Program-made: the position numbers and the translations under genes | Shown here: positions 19,532 through 29,662 of the stretch, in pieces | Layout: each line of letters begins with the position of its first letter | Numbering within the stretch: position 1 is the stretch's first letter | Notes under the pieces: model-generated | What the model was told of the DNA's origin: nothing | Seen by the model: the letters and a program-made list of their open reading frames with translations, nothing else | Databases searched by the model: none | Source: Leptospira sp. GIMC2001 | GTDB taxonomy: Bacteria; Spirochaetota; Leptospiria; Leptospirales; Leptospiraceae | Reading direction: 5' to 3' | Length of the DNA stretch: 64,000 bases | Assembly (NCBI RefSeq): GCF_028462125.1 | Contig: NZ_CP115468.1 | Coordinates: forward strand, 3,465,559 to 3,529,558

Positions 19532-20939
19532 GCAAATTCCATTTTCCACTTTGTGAAATATTTTGACTTAAAAATTCTCCATCACGCTTTGAATTTATTA
19601 CAAGATAATCATAACCCAAATAAATCGGAATCGCTGAAGGATCTATTGTTTTATCTTCCCAAAACCGCCTAATCATTAAATACCTTTGTCGATTGTGGTA
19701 ATATGAATAAATTGGATTCATTCCGAATGGATAAATATGTTCTGGGCATTCATACGAAAAAACTGGAAAATCGTCCCAGCGAATGAAAATTTTAGATTTA
19801 TTAGGAATCTGAGAATTGATGCAAGATGATTTTGCAATATTGCGAGCTTGATCAGCAGAAACAAATTTTGAATGAGTACTGAGATCAGAACCCAAATACA
19901 ACAATTGAATTACTAAAACAAAAAAGCTAATCGCTAGAAATATTTTATTTTTGATTAACTTTCTAAGTTCAATCGATGTGCTCAAGTAAATTAGTAGAAT
20001 GGGGACCGTCCATTCTAAGGTTTTTGTATTAAAACAGGAAACGAAAATTCCTATTATAGCAATCAATCCCAAGGCGATATTCTCTTTGAATCGAGTAAGA
20101 AAGAATAATATTATTAAAATATAATATGTTTTTAGAAATAGTAAGAATCCTGGTGGATTCCATTCGGCAATGGGTTCTATGTCTGATGGTTTTATTATCT
20201 GAGCCCACCATTCTAGATAGAATGCAAGAAATTGATTTGGAAAGGAGGGATGTATAAGAATACCGAAAAGCAAACCAGATAGAGTGAGAACTATTCCCTT
20301 CTTCGACCAACCCAAATCTGGCGATTCCATTTCTGTTATAAATCGAGGGAAAAAATATCTTTCACATATCCAAACCATCATTGCAAAGACGAGAAGGAGT
20401 GGAGCAAGTGGGTAAGTCCAAATCGCCAAGAATGATAATAAAAAAACCCATTTCCCATCTTTTTTCTTCCATCTATGTATAAATAAAAAGAAAATAACTA
20501 GAAATATAAGCAAACCCTTTCCAAACATCAGTCGACCAATAAAGGGAACAGAAGAAAATAAGAATATTAGAGAAAAATAAACTACTTCGAGATTCGATTT
20601 TAATTTGGAACAGATTAAATAAGTAAAAAGTATCAAAGCTATCCAAAAAGAGATCCAAATATCCACATCAACAAAGTCTACCATCCGCAATAACTGATGG
20701 TAAATGAGATGAGTATCACCATATTCATTTTTCCATATAGAATCATTTGCCCAAGAAATTTGCGACACAACTCCTAAGCTATTGTATTCTCTAGCTACTG
20801 CCAAATGGAAGAAGATGTCATTGTCGAGAAGACCATCGATATTTTGAAAGAGGAATAAAATGAAGAAAAATGAAATAATCGAACAAGATAAAATTGAACG
20901 GATTATTGGAGACTTAAATAAAAATTTAAAATCAGACAT
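19476..20939 (-). CDS. Polytopic membrane protein, possible GT-C family
   Basis: This 487-aa protein has about ten hydrophobic segments. The first loop carries an acidic run, NIDGLLDNDIFFHLAVAREY, reminiscent of the DxD/ExD loop of GT-C glycosyltransferases. A short soluble tail with repeated Tyr/Phe lies at the C-terminus. The function is not recognisable beyond membrane glycosyltransferase-like. The start is ATG at 20939, with no clear strong Shine-Dalgarno. The 3' end overlaps the 3' end of the convergent membrane-protein gene by 56 bp. Confidence 0.65.
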   Translation of the reverse strand: MSDFKFLFKSPIIRSILSCSIISFFFILFLFQNIDGLLDNDIFFHLAVAREYNSLGVVSQISWANDSIWKNEYGDTHLIYHQLLRMVDFVDVDIWISFWIALILFTYLICSKLKSNLEVVYFSLIFLFSSVPFIGRLMFGKGLLIFLVIFFLFIHRWKKKDGKWVFLLSFLAIWTYPLAPLLLVFAMMVWICERYFFPRFITEMESPDLGWSKKGIVLTLSGLLFGILIHPSFPNQFLAFYLEWWAQIIKPSDIEPIAEWNPPGFLLFLKTYYILIILFFLTRFKENIALGLIAIIGIFVSCFNTKTLEWTVPILLIYLSTSIELRKLIKNKIFLAISFFVLVIQLLYLGSDLSTHSKFVSADQARNIAKSSCINSQIPNKSKIFIRWDDFPVFSYECPEHIYPFGMNPIYSYYHNRQRYLMIRRFWEDKTIDPSAIPIYLGYDYLVINSKRDGEFLSQNISQSGKWNLLIEFENYFLFEKVKIEGR

Positions 20940-20999
20940 TTGACATGCAATAGATGATCGGCATTGATTTATTATCCCGAAAGTAAATAAAAATTCAGC

Positions 21000-22583
21000 T
21001 CAATTGCTTGATCCAAGCCATTCAAGTCCAATAAGAGTTCTACTTTGCTGTAACGAATATATTTCCGTCAATGAGCCATTGGAAGGATTGATTTCATAAA
21101 TGACAAACATTCTTAAACAAGTAGCAGGACAAATTCCATTGTTATTGATCCAAAAAATAGTTGCCAGAAGTGTTCCGTCTGGGCTTACTGCACCTTCGCT
21201 CGCACTGAAAGTAGACCCTTTCTCAACATCCTGAACTACAGTTATTTCACCGGTCTCAATATTGTGATTTAATACTTTTATAAAACCTGGATTAGAACCG
21301 TTAGGACTATACCCAAGTAAATAAATGAATTTATCATTCGGATGGCGAACAGATTTTATATACCTAGCACCAAAAGAATTTAGAGTATATTCAGCATTAA
21401 CATTCGAAATACTTCCATCCGAATTTAGAGTTCTGCGTAGAACACTATCAATTTTAAAATTGACCGGGGGGGTCGGATTATTTATTGCTGTGAATGCATA
21501 CAGAAAGTCGTTATTGAAAGTTTTGAACCATCTATCCAAACGATTCGATTGATTGGCATCCTGGTAGTAAGGTTGAGGATTTGTCAAAGACCCATTTGAT
21601 TCTACACGACTCGCTTGAACACGACCAACGCCCGTACTTGGAAAAGGCTGTAACACAAAATCACCCTTAGGCGAAGCGAAGATATTAGAAGAATAACAAG
21701 AAGTTCCAATTGTTGGACCTATGCTGCTTACACCGCCGGTATCAGGATCAAAAGTCATAGTTGCCAAATCACTGTTCGTGCTTAAAGCAAGCAGTCTGTT
21801 TTTAGTTTCTATTTCTTGAAATTGTACGAAATTTGATGGGACTGCAACACTAAGAATATTTTGAAGGTTTCCTGATGAGTCCAGGGTTCTGCCGATAAGA
21901 CTTCCCGTTGCTGAGTCTTTATAGTAAATAAATTTATTTCTCTGTGCCTGAGCAATTAAGTAGGCACTTCCTGAAATATGTTGAACCTCAGATTCCAATG
22001 TTCTTGTCGTAGGATTCCAATCCATAGAAAAAAGTCCTGAAACAGGACTTCCGGCACTGAAAAACAATTTCCGAGGTTTTGTAGTTAAACTAAGCATGGA
22101 TAAATCAAAACTAAAGTCAATTGCTGAAGGTTCCGTTGCTTGTATGGTTAGTTTCCAAAAATTTTCTGCAATTCCATCTGGCGCGACTTGAATCTGTAAG
22201 GTAATTTCTTCACCGGGTTCCCAAGGAGTTGGTGGTTCTGAAACAGCTTCGATTTGAAGATGACCTGATGTTGAAGAAGTGATCAACGGCGGACCGTTCG
22301 GGTTTAAAACAAAACCAAATTTTCCAGTATTTCTTGCAATTACGGCAATTGTTTTCTTGGTAAATGCTCGACTCGAACCAAGCTCGATTCTCTCGCCTGG
22401 TCTATATTCCTGACCATCATAAAATAGAGAAAGCCGATAGTCTGGAATTGGTTCAGGTCGAAGTAGCCGGCTTAATAAGACATAATTCAATGGAGATTGA
22501 TTCTCCGGCAGTTGACAAACAGTGAAGAGCATCATTGTCAGTGTAGCCATCAACAAATAGTATGTAATTCTCTGCCTCGTCAT
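21000..22583 (-). CDS. Lipoprotein with N-terminal beta-domain and beta-propeller
   Basis: This 527-aa protein starts with a lipoprotein signal (hydrophobic stretch, lipobox ..LFTVC at about residue 23), so it should be anchored in an envelope membrane. Residues ~50-165 are a beta-sandwich-like domain (YDGQEYRPGERIELG). The rest is a repeating beta-propeller with blades such as HPNDKFIYLLGY and SPDGTLLATIF, as in YncE/lactonase-fold proteins. It is a paralog of the next gene upstream (22645-24249), with shared motifs throughout. The role is unknown; an extracellular binding protein is plausible. Confidence 0.8.
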   Translation of the reverse strand: MTRQRITYYLLMATLTMMLFTVCQLPENQSPLNYVLLSRLLRPEPIPDYRLSLFYDGQEYRPGERIELGSSRAFTKKTIAVIARNTGKFGFVLNPNGPPLITSSTSGHLQIEAVSEPPTPWEPGEEITLQIQVAPDGIAENFWKLTIQATEPSAIDFSFDLSMLSLTTKPRKLFFSAGSPVSGLFSMDWNPTTRTLESEVQHISGSAYLIAQAQRNKFIYYKDSATGSLIGRTLDSSGNLQNILSVAVPSNFVQFQEIETKNRLLALSTNSDLATMTFDPDTGGVSSIGPTIGTSCYSSNIFASPKGDFVLQPFPSTGVGRVQASRVESNGSLTNPQPYYQDANQSNRLDRWFKTFNNDFLYAFTAINNPTPPVNFKIDSVLRRTLNSDGSISNVNAEYTLNSFGARYIKSVRHPNDKFIYLLGYSPNGSNPGFIKVLNHNIETGEITVVQDVEKGSTFSASEGAVSPDGTLLATIFWINNNGICPATCLRMFVIYEINPSNGSLTEIYSLQQSRTLIGLEWLGSSN

Positions 22584-22644
22584 ACAATTCTATAAACAAT
22601 TGTATGTTATTTTTTTCTCATGGAAAGCAAAAAAAATAATTTAT

Positions 22645-24249
22645 TTACTGGGATACTTTTCCCAACCAATAGATTCCATTGAATTTTTGATTTCGAATAA
22701 TTGAATGCTTTTCTGTCAAATCACCTGTAATCGGATCGATGGAATAAATATGTATATTCTCTTGACAGGTTGGACAACCTGAAGTGTTCACTCTGAACAA
22801 AACCGCAAGAAATTTCCCGTCTGGACTAACTGCACCATCGTAAGCATTCTGCGCACTTGCTTTTGTTAGAGTATTGATTCGAGTAATATCACCTGTTCTT
22901 GCATCATGATTAAGAACATGAATGATTCCTTGAGTTCCTGCACTTAGTCCAACCAGATAAATAAATTTATCATTTGGATGACGAATGACTCTGTCGTAGG
23001 AAGCACCGTAAGCGTTCAAAGTATACTCTTTGTCAACAGATGATATCATTCCATCAGAGTCTACAGTCCGACGCAAAATTGAGTCAACTTTAAAGCTACT
23101 TGGGACTGGAGATCCAGTTCTTGAAACAGAGTAGATATAGTTATTGCCCCGTGTTTTAAATGACATAGACAAATTATTAGCGAGGGTGGTATCAACATAA
23201 TAGAATGGAGAAGGATAAACTTCGGTTAGGTTGCCATCACTAGCAAGTCTCTTAACATTAATTTGTCCCGGACCGATATTGTAATAATAATAATTCTCAA
23301 ATATGAAGTCTCCTTTTGGAGAAGGAATGAGATAGCTAGAACTACAAAGCATTCCTAGTGCTGCAGAAGGTGCATTGACCGAACCACTGACTAAATCATA
23401 TGATGCAGTTGAGAAACCTCCAACATTCTGAACAAGTGCAAGTCTTTTGACTGCTTCAATACTATACATTTTAAAATATGCCGTTCCATTGGTATATTGC
23501 GGGAGAGCAATAAGATTGCTATTGGAGTCCAATTGGAATCCATCTAATGTTGTTGATGTAGAATAGTAATAGATAAATTTACTTGTGTTAGCTGAAGTGA
23601 ATCTTGATCCAGAGAAAGTTGCTTGGTCAGCATTGGATCTCTGAACTACATTGCTAAGTGTATTTGTTTCAGAATCCCAATCCACAGAATACAATCCTTT
23701 CTCTGCCATTGGGTCATGAACTCCAAAGAAAATCTTTTTAGGTCGGACAACAATTCCTAGCATGGAAAGATTAAAATTGAATCGATTCGCAACCGGAGAA
23801 ACAGCATCTATGGATACACTCCAAGAGTTATTCTCATCAGATCCTGGGCTAACATGAATTTCAATCGGATGCTCTGATCCTGGCTGCCAAATCGTTGGCA
23901 CTTGGGAACTAGATTCCAGACTAAGAACACCGTCAGAATTCGATGTGATGATAGGAGAAGCTTCGGAGCTTAAGGAAAATTCTTTCGTTCCTGTATTCTT
24001 AATTGTTGCAGGCAGAACTCTTGGCTCGAAGGCATCGCCCATTCCAAGATCTATCGTTTCGCCAGGGTTGTATTGTCTTCCGTTATAAATTACCGATAGT
24101 CGATAGTCCACTTCCGCCGAACTATTACTATTATTGCCCCGAATTAGCGCTATCAATGCGTAGTAGGTAATCGGTTGATCAAGAGATGGAAATTGACAGC
24201 TAGAAAATCCAAATAAAATCAAAAAAAAATAAATTATTTTATTTTTCAT
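22645..24249 (-). CDS. Lipoprotein, paralog of the downstream propeller lipoprotein
   Basis: This 534-aa protein has a lipobox ..GFSSC at about residue 18, a beta domain (YNGRQYNPGETIDLG) at ~50-165, and propeller blades including HPNDKFIYLVGLS and SPDGKFLAVLF. Co-linear similarity to the 527-aa neighbour indicates a tandem duplication followed by considerable divergence. The genes are 61 bp apart on the same strand, so they are probably co-transcribed. The function is unknown. Confidence 0.8.
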   Translation of the reverse strand: MKNKIIYFFLILFGFSSCQFPSLDQPITYYALIALIRGNNSNSSAEVDYRLSVIYNGRQYNPGETIDLGMGDAFEPRVLPATIKNTGTKEFSLSSEASPIITSNSDGVLSLESSSQVPTIWQPGSEHPIEIHVSPGSDENNSWSVSIDAVSPVANRFNFNLSMLGIVVRPKKIFFGVHDPMAEKGLYSVDWDSETNTLSNVVQRSNADQATFSGSRFTSANTSKFIYYYSTSTTLDGFQLDSNSNLIALPQYTNGTAYFKMYSIEAVKRLALVQNVGGFSTASYDLVSGSVNAPSAALGMLCSSSYLIPSPKGDFIFENYYYYNIGPGQINVKRLASDGNLTEVYPSPFYYVDTTLANNLSMSFKTRGNNYIYSVSRTGSPVPSSFKVDSILRRTVDSDGMISSVDKEYTLNAYGASYDRVIRHPNDKFIYLVGLSAGTQGIIHVLNHDARTGDITRINTLTKASAQNAYDGAVSPDGKFLAVLFRVNTSGCPTCQENIHIYSIDPITGDLTEKHSIIRNQKFNGIYWLGKVSQ

Positions 24250-24302
24250 TTGGATTATTCGACCTTTCTCTAATAATCTGGGATTGTTCCTGATTTATCA
24301 AG

Positions 24303-24663
24303 AATTTTTTTCCAATTTATCAACTTCTTGTAAATATATTTACGATACCTTTCGTAACAGTATGAATTGTAAAACCAACAACCCCTTTAATTTTCAATTT
24401 ATCAAATATTTCCAGAAGCAATTTCTTTAAGGCTAGATCAAAAGGAAGTGCGTATTCTGTCCAGTTGATCTGCAATTGAAAAGAACTTGCTTTCGCTTTC
24501 GTATCTTCACTTTCGACTGAAGTCAAAAGTTCTTGAGCATACTGATCACCCGATTCCGAATTTTTAAGAGTTCCCCAAACATTGACTACATCGTTTAAGT
24601 AGTCGTTTTCAAATTTTGCTTGTAGATCAATTCGATCATTCAGAATGGGAACAGGGATTACCT
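24303..24663 (-). pseudogene. Duplicated 3' fragment of the AsmA-like gene
   Basis: This 361-bp stretch is a near-identical copy of 28041-28401, at a constant offset of 3738 bp and with about a dozen substitutions. It encodes the last ~114 residues of the 330-aa protein at 28058-29050, still open in frame (for example LQINWTEYALPFDLALKK), but with no start region. The match stops abruptly after GGGATTACCT; beyond this the two loci differ. It is a duplication scar, not an independent gene. Confidence 0.9.
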
Positions 24664-24735
24664 ATTTTTATTCATTTAGCAAAAGAATACAAATGCATTC
24701 TTTCTGGAACTTCCAATGAACACGGATTAATTTCT

Positions 24736-27700
24736 TCACCATAGGAAAATGGAAGGTTTGCCGTTATTTGAATAATTTGTTGTTACCACCAAAAGTTTAC
24801 CGCTCACAGGATCTATCAATACGGATGGGAATCTTCCTGAATTGAATCCTTGTCCAGATGAAATATCTGTTTGATTACAATTCGTTCCATCTACATTGCA
24901 GCGAAAGAGTGAAGGCTTAAACTCATTGGTGTACTGTTCAATAACAACTAATAGCTTCCCATTAACTGAGTCAAGGAAAGTAGACTTCATATTGCCATTA
25001 CTGTCGCCTTGATTTGCTGAAATGTCAGTATGGGTGCAGGCACTTCCATCAAGATTACATCGAAAAAGACCGAGCCGTGCTCCGTTGTCAATATTTGTCG
25101 TAACGACTAAAATTTTGCCATTAAGAATATCTAAAACTATAGTTGGATAGGCTCCTGATTCAAAACCCTGCCCGGATGAGATATCCGTATGCGAGCAGGC
25201 ACTTCCGTCAAGATTGCATCGAAATAAAGACGGTTTATCTTCATTTAAATAATTCGTTGTGGCCACCAATAGTTTCTTGTTGCTATAGTCTATTACAGCT
25301 GCTAGCCATCCGCCGGATAATCCAGCTGAAATCCTCGAGTTTGTACAAGAATTTCCTTCTAAATCGCAACGAAGCAAGACGAAATCGTTGTTTGAATGAT
25401 CAACCGTAACGAGCAATAGTTTTTTATTGAACAAATCAAGGAGTAATCTTGACCACCATGCAGAAGCTAGCCCCTGACCCTCTGAAATATTTTTGTAAGT
25501 ACAATTATTTCCGTCCAGATCGCAACGAAAAAGACCAGGAAGGTTTCCATTGGATTGATTGTTTGCCACTACGAGAATTTTATGATTGAATGGATCAATC
25601 ACTGCTGATGGTTCTATTCCTGAACCAATACCTTGGTCAGCTGAAATATCTTTGTATAAACAATTACTTCCGTCCATATTGCAATGGAAAAGACCAGGTC
25701 GACTTCCGTTGGCCTGATTCTCAGCTACAACAAGAATTTTATGGTTGACTAGATCAAAAAGCGGTGAAAGGCGCTGACCAGCTGAACCATTTCCTTGCCC
25801 TGCAGAAATATCAACATGAGCACCTGCACTCGCCGTCCCGAATGGAATTGAAGTTGTTATTGCCGATGACTCAGGTGAAAGAGCAGAATTTCCTCCTGAA
25901 TTTGTCGCAACTACTCGAAAATAATACAGAATTCCGGGGGTCAGTCCTGTGATCTCAGCAAAATGCTGCGAGGTTGGTGGATTGAATGCAGAGCCCGTAG
26001 TGATTCCTGGCGAGCTTCCATAGTAAACGGTGTAGGTGGTGGCTCCAACCGATGGGTACCATTCTACAAATGCTTTTGTACCGCTAGCTAAGACTTGAGA
26101 TATATGTGGAGTTTCTGGAGTTGGTTCAGGTAGCACCGTCACACTCACAGTATAATTTTGCGTCGTCCCATCTTGTGCTTGCACTGAATATACTATAGGA
26201 TTGGTGAAATTGTTAATTGTCACTCCACTCGTTTGGGTGATTCCTCCTACGCGGACCTGGACTCCAGTGAATGTAAAGCTTGTTACAAGATTAGTGACAT
26301 TGGTTCCAAAAGGAACACTCAAAGATATATCATGTCCGACGATGGTTCCAATAGTTGTTGGTGAATTGATGGTGAAACTGGTAATTGATTTGTTCGAAGA
26401 GCCAGCATGACCCTGCAATCCAACTGAATATGTCGGTTTACTTGGATCATTACTTTCAACAACCATTGTAGCTGTTTTAAAACCTGCTGTAATTGGATTA
26501 AAACTAACAGAAAAATTCGCAGATTGACCACTAGCAATAGGGAATGTCGGTTGTACCACATTGAAGTATGCCGCATCTGCTCCAGTGATAGAAACTACTG
26601 GAGTTCCCGGTAACTCTAGATTACTATCACCGAAATTATGAATTGAGAAACCGATAGGTCCGGTGCTACCGCCAGGTGTTACATTTCCAAAATTGTAATT
26701 GCCCCCATGATCTATGTTGGTTCCCCCTTGCCTAATTAATATAGAAGCAGATCCTGGGGTTGCTGGTGCAGCTGTGACACATAAACTGGTTGAAGGTGCT
26801 GGTGTAGTATTACCTTGCGGTTTCATGATTAGCCAATAATTTGTATCAATGGCTGGGCTACCCACTCCATTTTTATTTCCATGGAGCCGAACCTCCTGCC
26901 CGACACTAAATGCCTTCTTATAGATTCTGTAGAATCTCATGGGATCTGTTGTCTCAACGAAATTCCCTGTGCTGACAAATCCGCTCGATTGTATCCAAGA
27001 AGCATCCTTGGAAGCATCATTTAAATTAACACCACCCCTAGTGTCATACATCAAGTATAAGTCGATATTGCTCTGAGCTGTAAATACTATATAGTCATTG
27101 CCAGAATATGCCTTTTCCTGTGCATTTTGTCCGCAACCTGCTGTTCCAACACCATTTCCATTACACGTTGCAACACCTACTGCATTGCTAAAACCATAAG
27201 CTGCAAAGCTAGTCTGGTTAATTGAAGATACCGATGTTGGAACTATTGTGTATGTTCTGTCTTTGTAGTATTGAAAGCCTTCACCTACAACCATAAATCC
27301 TGCACTACTTGCATTGCTTCCACCGATGTTAGTCGGATAATCTTCTGCAATACAAGCTGGTGGAGCTGTTGTGTCTCCCGAACTTGCAATCGTCGCAGCT
27401 GGAACAAAGGGAGTCAAATGGCTTGTATATGCAATCAGAACTTCCCTTGATTCATCATAACGAAGTTTATCTACAGGTTTCCATTCTTGACTCGCTCTAT
27501 CATACCAAAATACCTGGAATTCTAACATTAATCCTGAGCTGAGAATTCTGTCTTTGTCAATTTTATACTCTATTTCGGCAAATCCGTTTTGAAATTTTAC
27601 AGGATTGTTCGGATCTCCAATTTCATACACGTCCCCAATCGCCCGAAAAGCTCCACCAAAATGCTCAGGTGGTGTCATATCCGACCGAACAATAGAAGGC

Positions 27701-27891
27701 GAACCCATCCCATTCGGTAAACTGACTGTCGGTCGGTCTGTTGCCTGGGCTACAGCTCCACCTAAAAACAATGCCAGCATTGCGAAGGCTGAACTACCTT
27801 TACTAGAATCATTATTTTCTAAAGGATTATCGATTCCTGGAATGCAGAACTGGAAAAAAGAAAGTAATAAAACAATCAAATATTTTTTCAT
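24736..27891 (-). CDS. Large lipoprotein: anchor domain, FN3-like domain, 7-blade propeller
   Basis: This 1051-aa protein starts at ATG 27891, after AAAGGA at 8 nt; the ATG 14 codons upstream has no ribosome site. The signal ends in a lipobox LSFFQFC. Residues ~60-370 are a Leptospira-type region with no named fold. An immunoglobulin-like domain (..GSTGPIGFSIHNFGDSNLEL) follows at ~405-500, then a cadherin-like strand region (~510-600) and an FN3 domain (~600-685, ending TGLTPGILYYFRVVATN). Last come seven ~52-residue repeats with the consensus DISxGQGxxSG..LFRCNLDGxxC. The seventh repeat stops at PSIFLW without the usual Cys tail. It is a probable surface adhesin or binding protein. It lies between the two copies of the 361-bp duplication. 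Confidence 0.85.
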   Translation of the reverse strand: MKKYLIVLLLSFFQFCIPGIDNPLENNDSSKGSSAFAMLALFLGGAVAQATDRPTVSLPNGMGSPSIVRSDMTPPEHFGGAFRAIGDVYEIGDPNNPVKFQNGFAEIEYKIDKDRILSSGLMLEFQVFWYDRASQEWKPVDKLRYDESREVLIAYTSHLTPFVPAATIASSGDTTAPPACIAEDYPTNIGGSNASSAGFMVVGEGFQYYKDRTYTIVPTSVSSINQTSFAAYGFSNAVGVATCNGNGVGTAGCGQNAQEKAYSGNDYIVFTAQSNIDLYLMYDTRGGVNLNDASKDASWIQSSGFVSTGNFVETTDPMRFYRIYKKAFSVGQEVRLHGNKNGVGSPAIDTNYWLIMKPQGNTTPAPSTSLCVTAAPATPGSASILIRQGGTNIDHGGNYNFGNVTPGGSTGPIGFSIHNFGDSNLELPGTPVVSITGADAAYFNVVQPTFPIASGQSANFSVSFNPITAGFKTATMVVESNDPSKPTYSVGLQGHAGSSNKSITSFTINSPTTIGTIVGHDISLSVPFGTNVTNLVTSFTFTGVQVRVGGITQTSGVTINNFTNPIVYSVQAQDGTTQNYTVSVTVLPEPTPETPHISQVLASGTKAFVEWYPSVGATTYTVYYGSSPGITTGSAFNPPTSQHFAEITGLTPGILYYFRVVATNSGGNSALSPESSAITTSIPFGTASAGAHVDISAGQGNGSAGQRLSPLFDLVNHKILVVAENQANGSRPGLFHCNMDGSNCLYKDISADQGIGSGIEPSAVIDPFNHKILVVANNQSNGNLPGLFRCDLDGNNCTYKNISEGQGLASAWWSRLLLDLFNKKLLLVTVDHSNNDFVLLRCDLEGNSCTNSRISAGLSGGWLAAVIDYSNKKLLVATTNYLNEDKPSLFRCNLDGSACSHTDISSGQGFESGAYPTIVLDILNGKILVVTTNIDNGARLGLFRCNLDGSACTHTDISANQGDSNGNMKSTFLDSVNGKLLVVIEQYTNEFKPSLFRCNVDGTNCNQTDISSGQGFNSGRFPSVLIDPVSGKLLVVTTNYSNNGKPSIFLW

Positions 27892-28057
27892 TTGGGGATC
27901 CTTTTCAATTTCCGTTACACTAGAATTTAACACAAATCTGTCAAGAGGAAATATAATATCTCAATAGACAAAAAACTTTAGTTTTTCATAGTAGAAAGTA
28001 AGCTTAAATAAGATTGTTAATGTTAGCAAATTCCAAAAAAAATTTTTTTCTTATTTA

Positions 28058-29050
28058 TCAACTTCTAGTAAATATATTAACTATACCTTTCGTAACAGTA
28101 TGAATTGTAAAACCAACAACACCTTTAATTTTCAATTTATCAAATATTTCCAGAAGCAACTTCTTTAAGGCTAGATCAAAAGGAAGCGCGTATTCTGTCC
28201 AATTGATCTGCAATTGAAAAGAACTTGCTTTCGCTTTCGTATCTTCACTTTCGACAGACGTCAAAAGCTCTTGAGCATACTGATCACCCGATTCCGAATT
28301 TTTAAGAGTTCCCCGAACATTGACTACATCGTTTAAGTAGTCGTTTTCAAATTTTGCTTGTAGATCAATTCGATCATTGAGAATGGGAACAGGGATTACC
28401 TTTAGTCCTGCAAGATCTGTCCAAGTAGCGCCAGTTAAAGTAATATTTCCTTTAGAATCACTAGATTTTTCAACGAAAAGTCTACCCTTTTCACCTAGTT
28501 TGCATCTTCCATATTCTGATTGGAATAAAAATGACATAGGACATCCACAATCCATATTCAAATTAGTAACAAAAATTTCCGAAAGCAATATTTTATAAAT
28601 GGGTGTGAGATTGTGATCTTCAATATAGAGTTCACCTTTCTCAATATTGGTATTATTCAAAACGACAAGTTTCCGTTTCGGGAGAAGTTCCACCTTTTGT
28701 TCTGAAGGTTGCCTATTGATATAGGAACTTTTGAGTTCTATAATATCACATTGTCGAACTAGAATTCTACCCATTATCATATTTCGAAATGATACACGAC
28801 CTCGAATCTCTTTCGCAGTTATCTCAATAATATCGGTATTGTTTATTCCAGGGAAAAAAATCCTAAATTTATGGATTCGAAAATACAACCATGGAAAATG
28901 TAGTCCGCCACCTTCCCAATGAATTCTATATCTTCCTTTCGATACTTTATTGAAGAACCATAGTAGAAATTTACCAGATAGAAAAAATTGAAAAGATACA
29001 AATATTAAAATTAGAAGAATTGTAAGAACAGAAGTTAGGAAAAAAACCAT
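28058..29050 (-). CDS. AsmA-like membrane-anchored hypothetical protein
   Basis: This 330-aa protein has one N-terminal membrane helix (~1-30) and a soluble body rich in alternating beta strands (for example RGRVSFRNMIMGRILVRQ, then GELYIEDHNLTPIYK). The architecture resembles AsmA/DUF748-type envelope proteins that bridge or transfer lipids, but I see no diagnostic motif, so the name is tentative. Its last ~114 codons are duplicated at 24303-24663. The start ATG 29050 sits 23 bp after the TerB-like gene's stop, so the two are co-transcribed. Confidence 0.65.
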   Translation of the reverse strand: MVFFLTSVLTILLILIFVSFQFFLSGKFLLWFFNKVSKGRYRIHWEGGGLHFPWLYFRIHKFRIFFPGINNTDIIEITAKEIRGRVSFRNMIMGRILVRQCDIIELKSSYINRQPSEQKVELLPKRKLVVLNNTNIEKGELYIEDHNLTPIYKILLSEIFVTNLNMDCGCPMSFLFQSEYGRCKLGEKGRLFVEKSSDSKGNITLTGATWTDLAGLKVIPVPILNDRIDLQAKFENDYLNDVVNVRGTLKNSESGDQYAQELLTSVESEDTKAKASSFQLQINWTEYALPFDLALKKLLLEIFDKLKIKGVVGFTIHTVTKGIVNIFTRS

Positions 29051-29073
29051 AACTGGGTTTATGAATTAAACTA

Positions 29074-29574
29074 TCAAACGAGATCGTATCTCTTCTCTAC
29101 TTGGTGCTTATCCATATTGCTCAATTGAAATTCAAGGGCGAGTTCATCGAGAAAACTTCTTTCATCTTTCTTGAGCTTACCGTCAGCGGACACAATGCAC
29201 ACCGCATCTTCATAAAAATTCAATGCATATTGATCATTGCCTTCAACAACCTTACAAATTGTTTTCATTGGAAGAGGATTGTCAAAAGTATCGGACAAAA
29301 CTTCTATGATCTCGGAGCGAGTCTCCTGATAATCAGCAAGTATACTTCCTGATTCAAACAATGCCTTCACCATCTCGCCGACAAGATTGCCTTCCTTATC
29401 GTGGAAAGCTCCATCCGCCATACAAGCATAGGACCATAGACTTACTAGGATCTTTGCATATTCCAATCGAATATCTCTTCCGTTCTTAAGATATGGATGA
29501 TCTGTAAGTGAAGTGTCTGGGTAGTTCCCGAAATTTCTAGAAGAAAGTCCTGTAATTATCCTTTTGGTTGGCAT
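29074..29574 (-). CDS. TerB-like (tellurite-resistance-family fold) cytoplasmic protein
   Basis: This 166-aa helical protein has the two acidic metal-binding-type loops of the TerB fold: ..ACMADGAFHDKEG in the first half and CIVSADGKLKKDERSFL in the second. TerB-family proteins have been linked to stress and envelope functions; a catalytic role is not known. It is divergent from metG (89 bp apart) and is the first gene of a transcript continuing into the AsmA-like gene. Confidence 0.75.
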   Translation of the reverse strand: MPTKRIITGLSSRNFGNYPDTSLTDHPYLKNGRDIRLEYAKILVSLWSYACMADGAFHDKEGNLVGEMVKALFESGSILADYQETRSEIIEVLSDTFDNPLPMKTICKVVEGNDQYALNFYEDAVCIVSADGKLKKDERSFLDELALEFQLSNMDKHQVEKRYDLV

Positions 29575-29662
29575 CTTGACTTTTCAGAATAAAGAAGCCT
29601 TTGAGAATAGCAAGCCAGAAAATTTTTGTATTTTACTTTTCGAATGAAAAAAATATAGGTCT

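Noticed and set aside
24320..24526. Separate 68-aa gene
   Set aside because: It is the C-terminal part of the duplicated AsmA-like gene, starting at an internal TTG.
27605..27967. 120-aa plus-strand frame opposite the large lipoprotein's start
   Set aside because: It is antisense to the signal peptide region, where composition bias leaves open frames.
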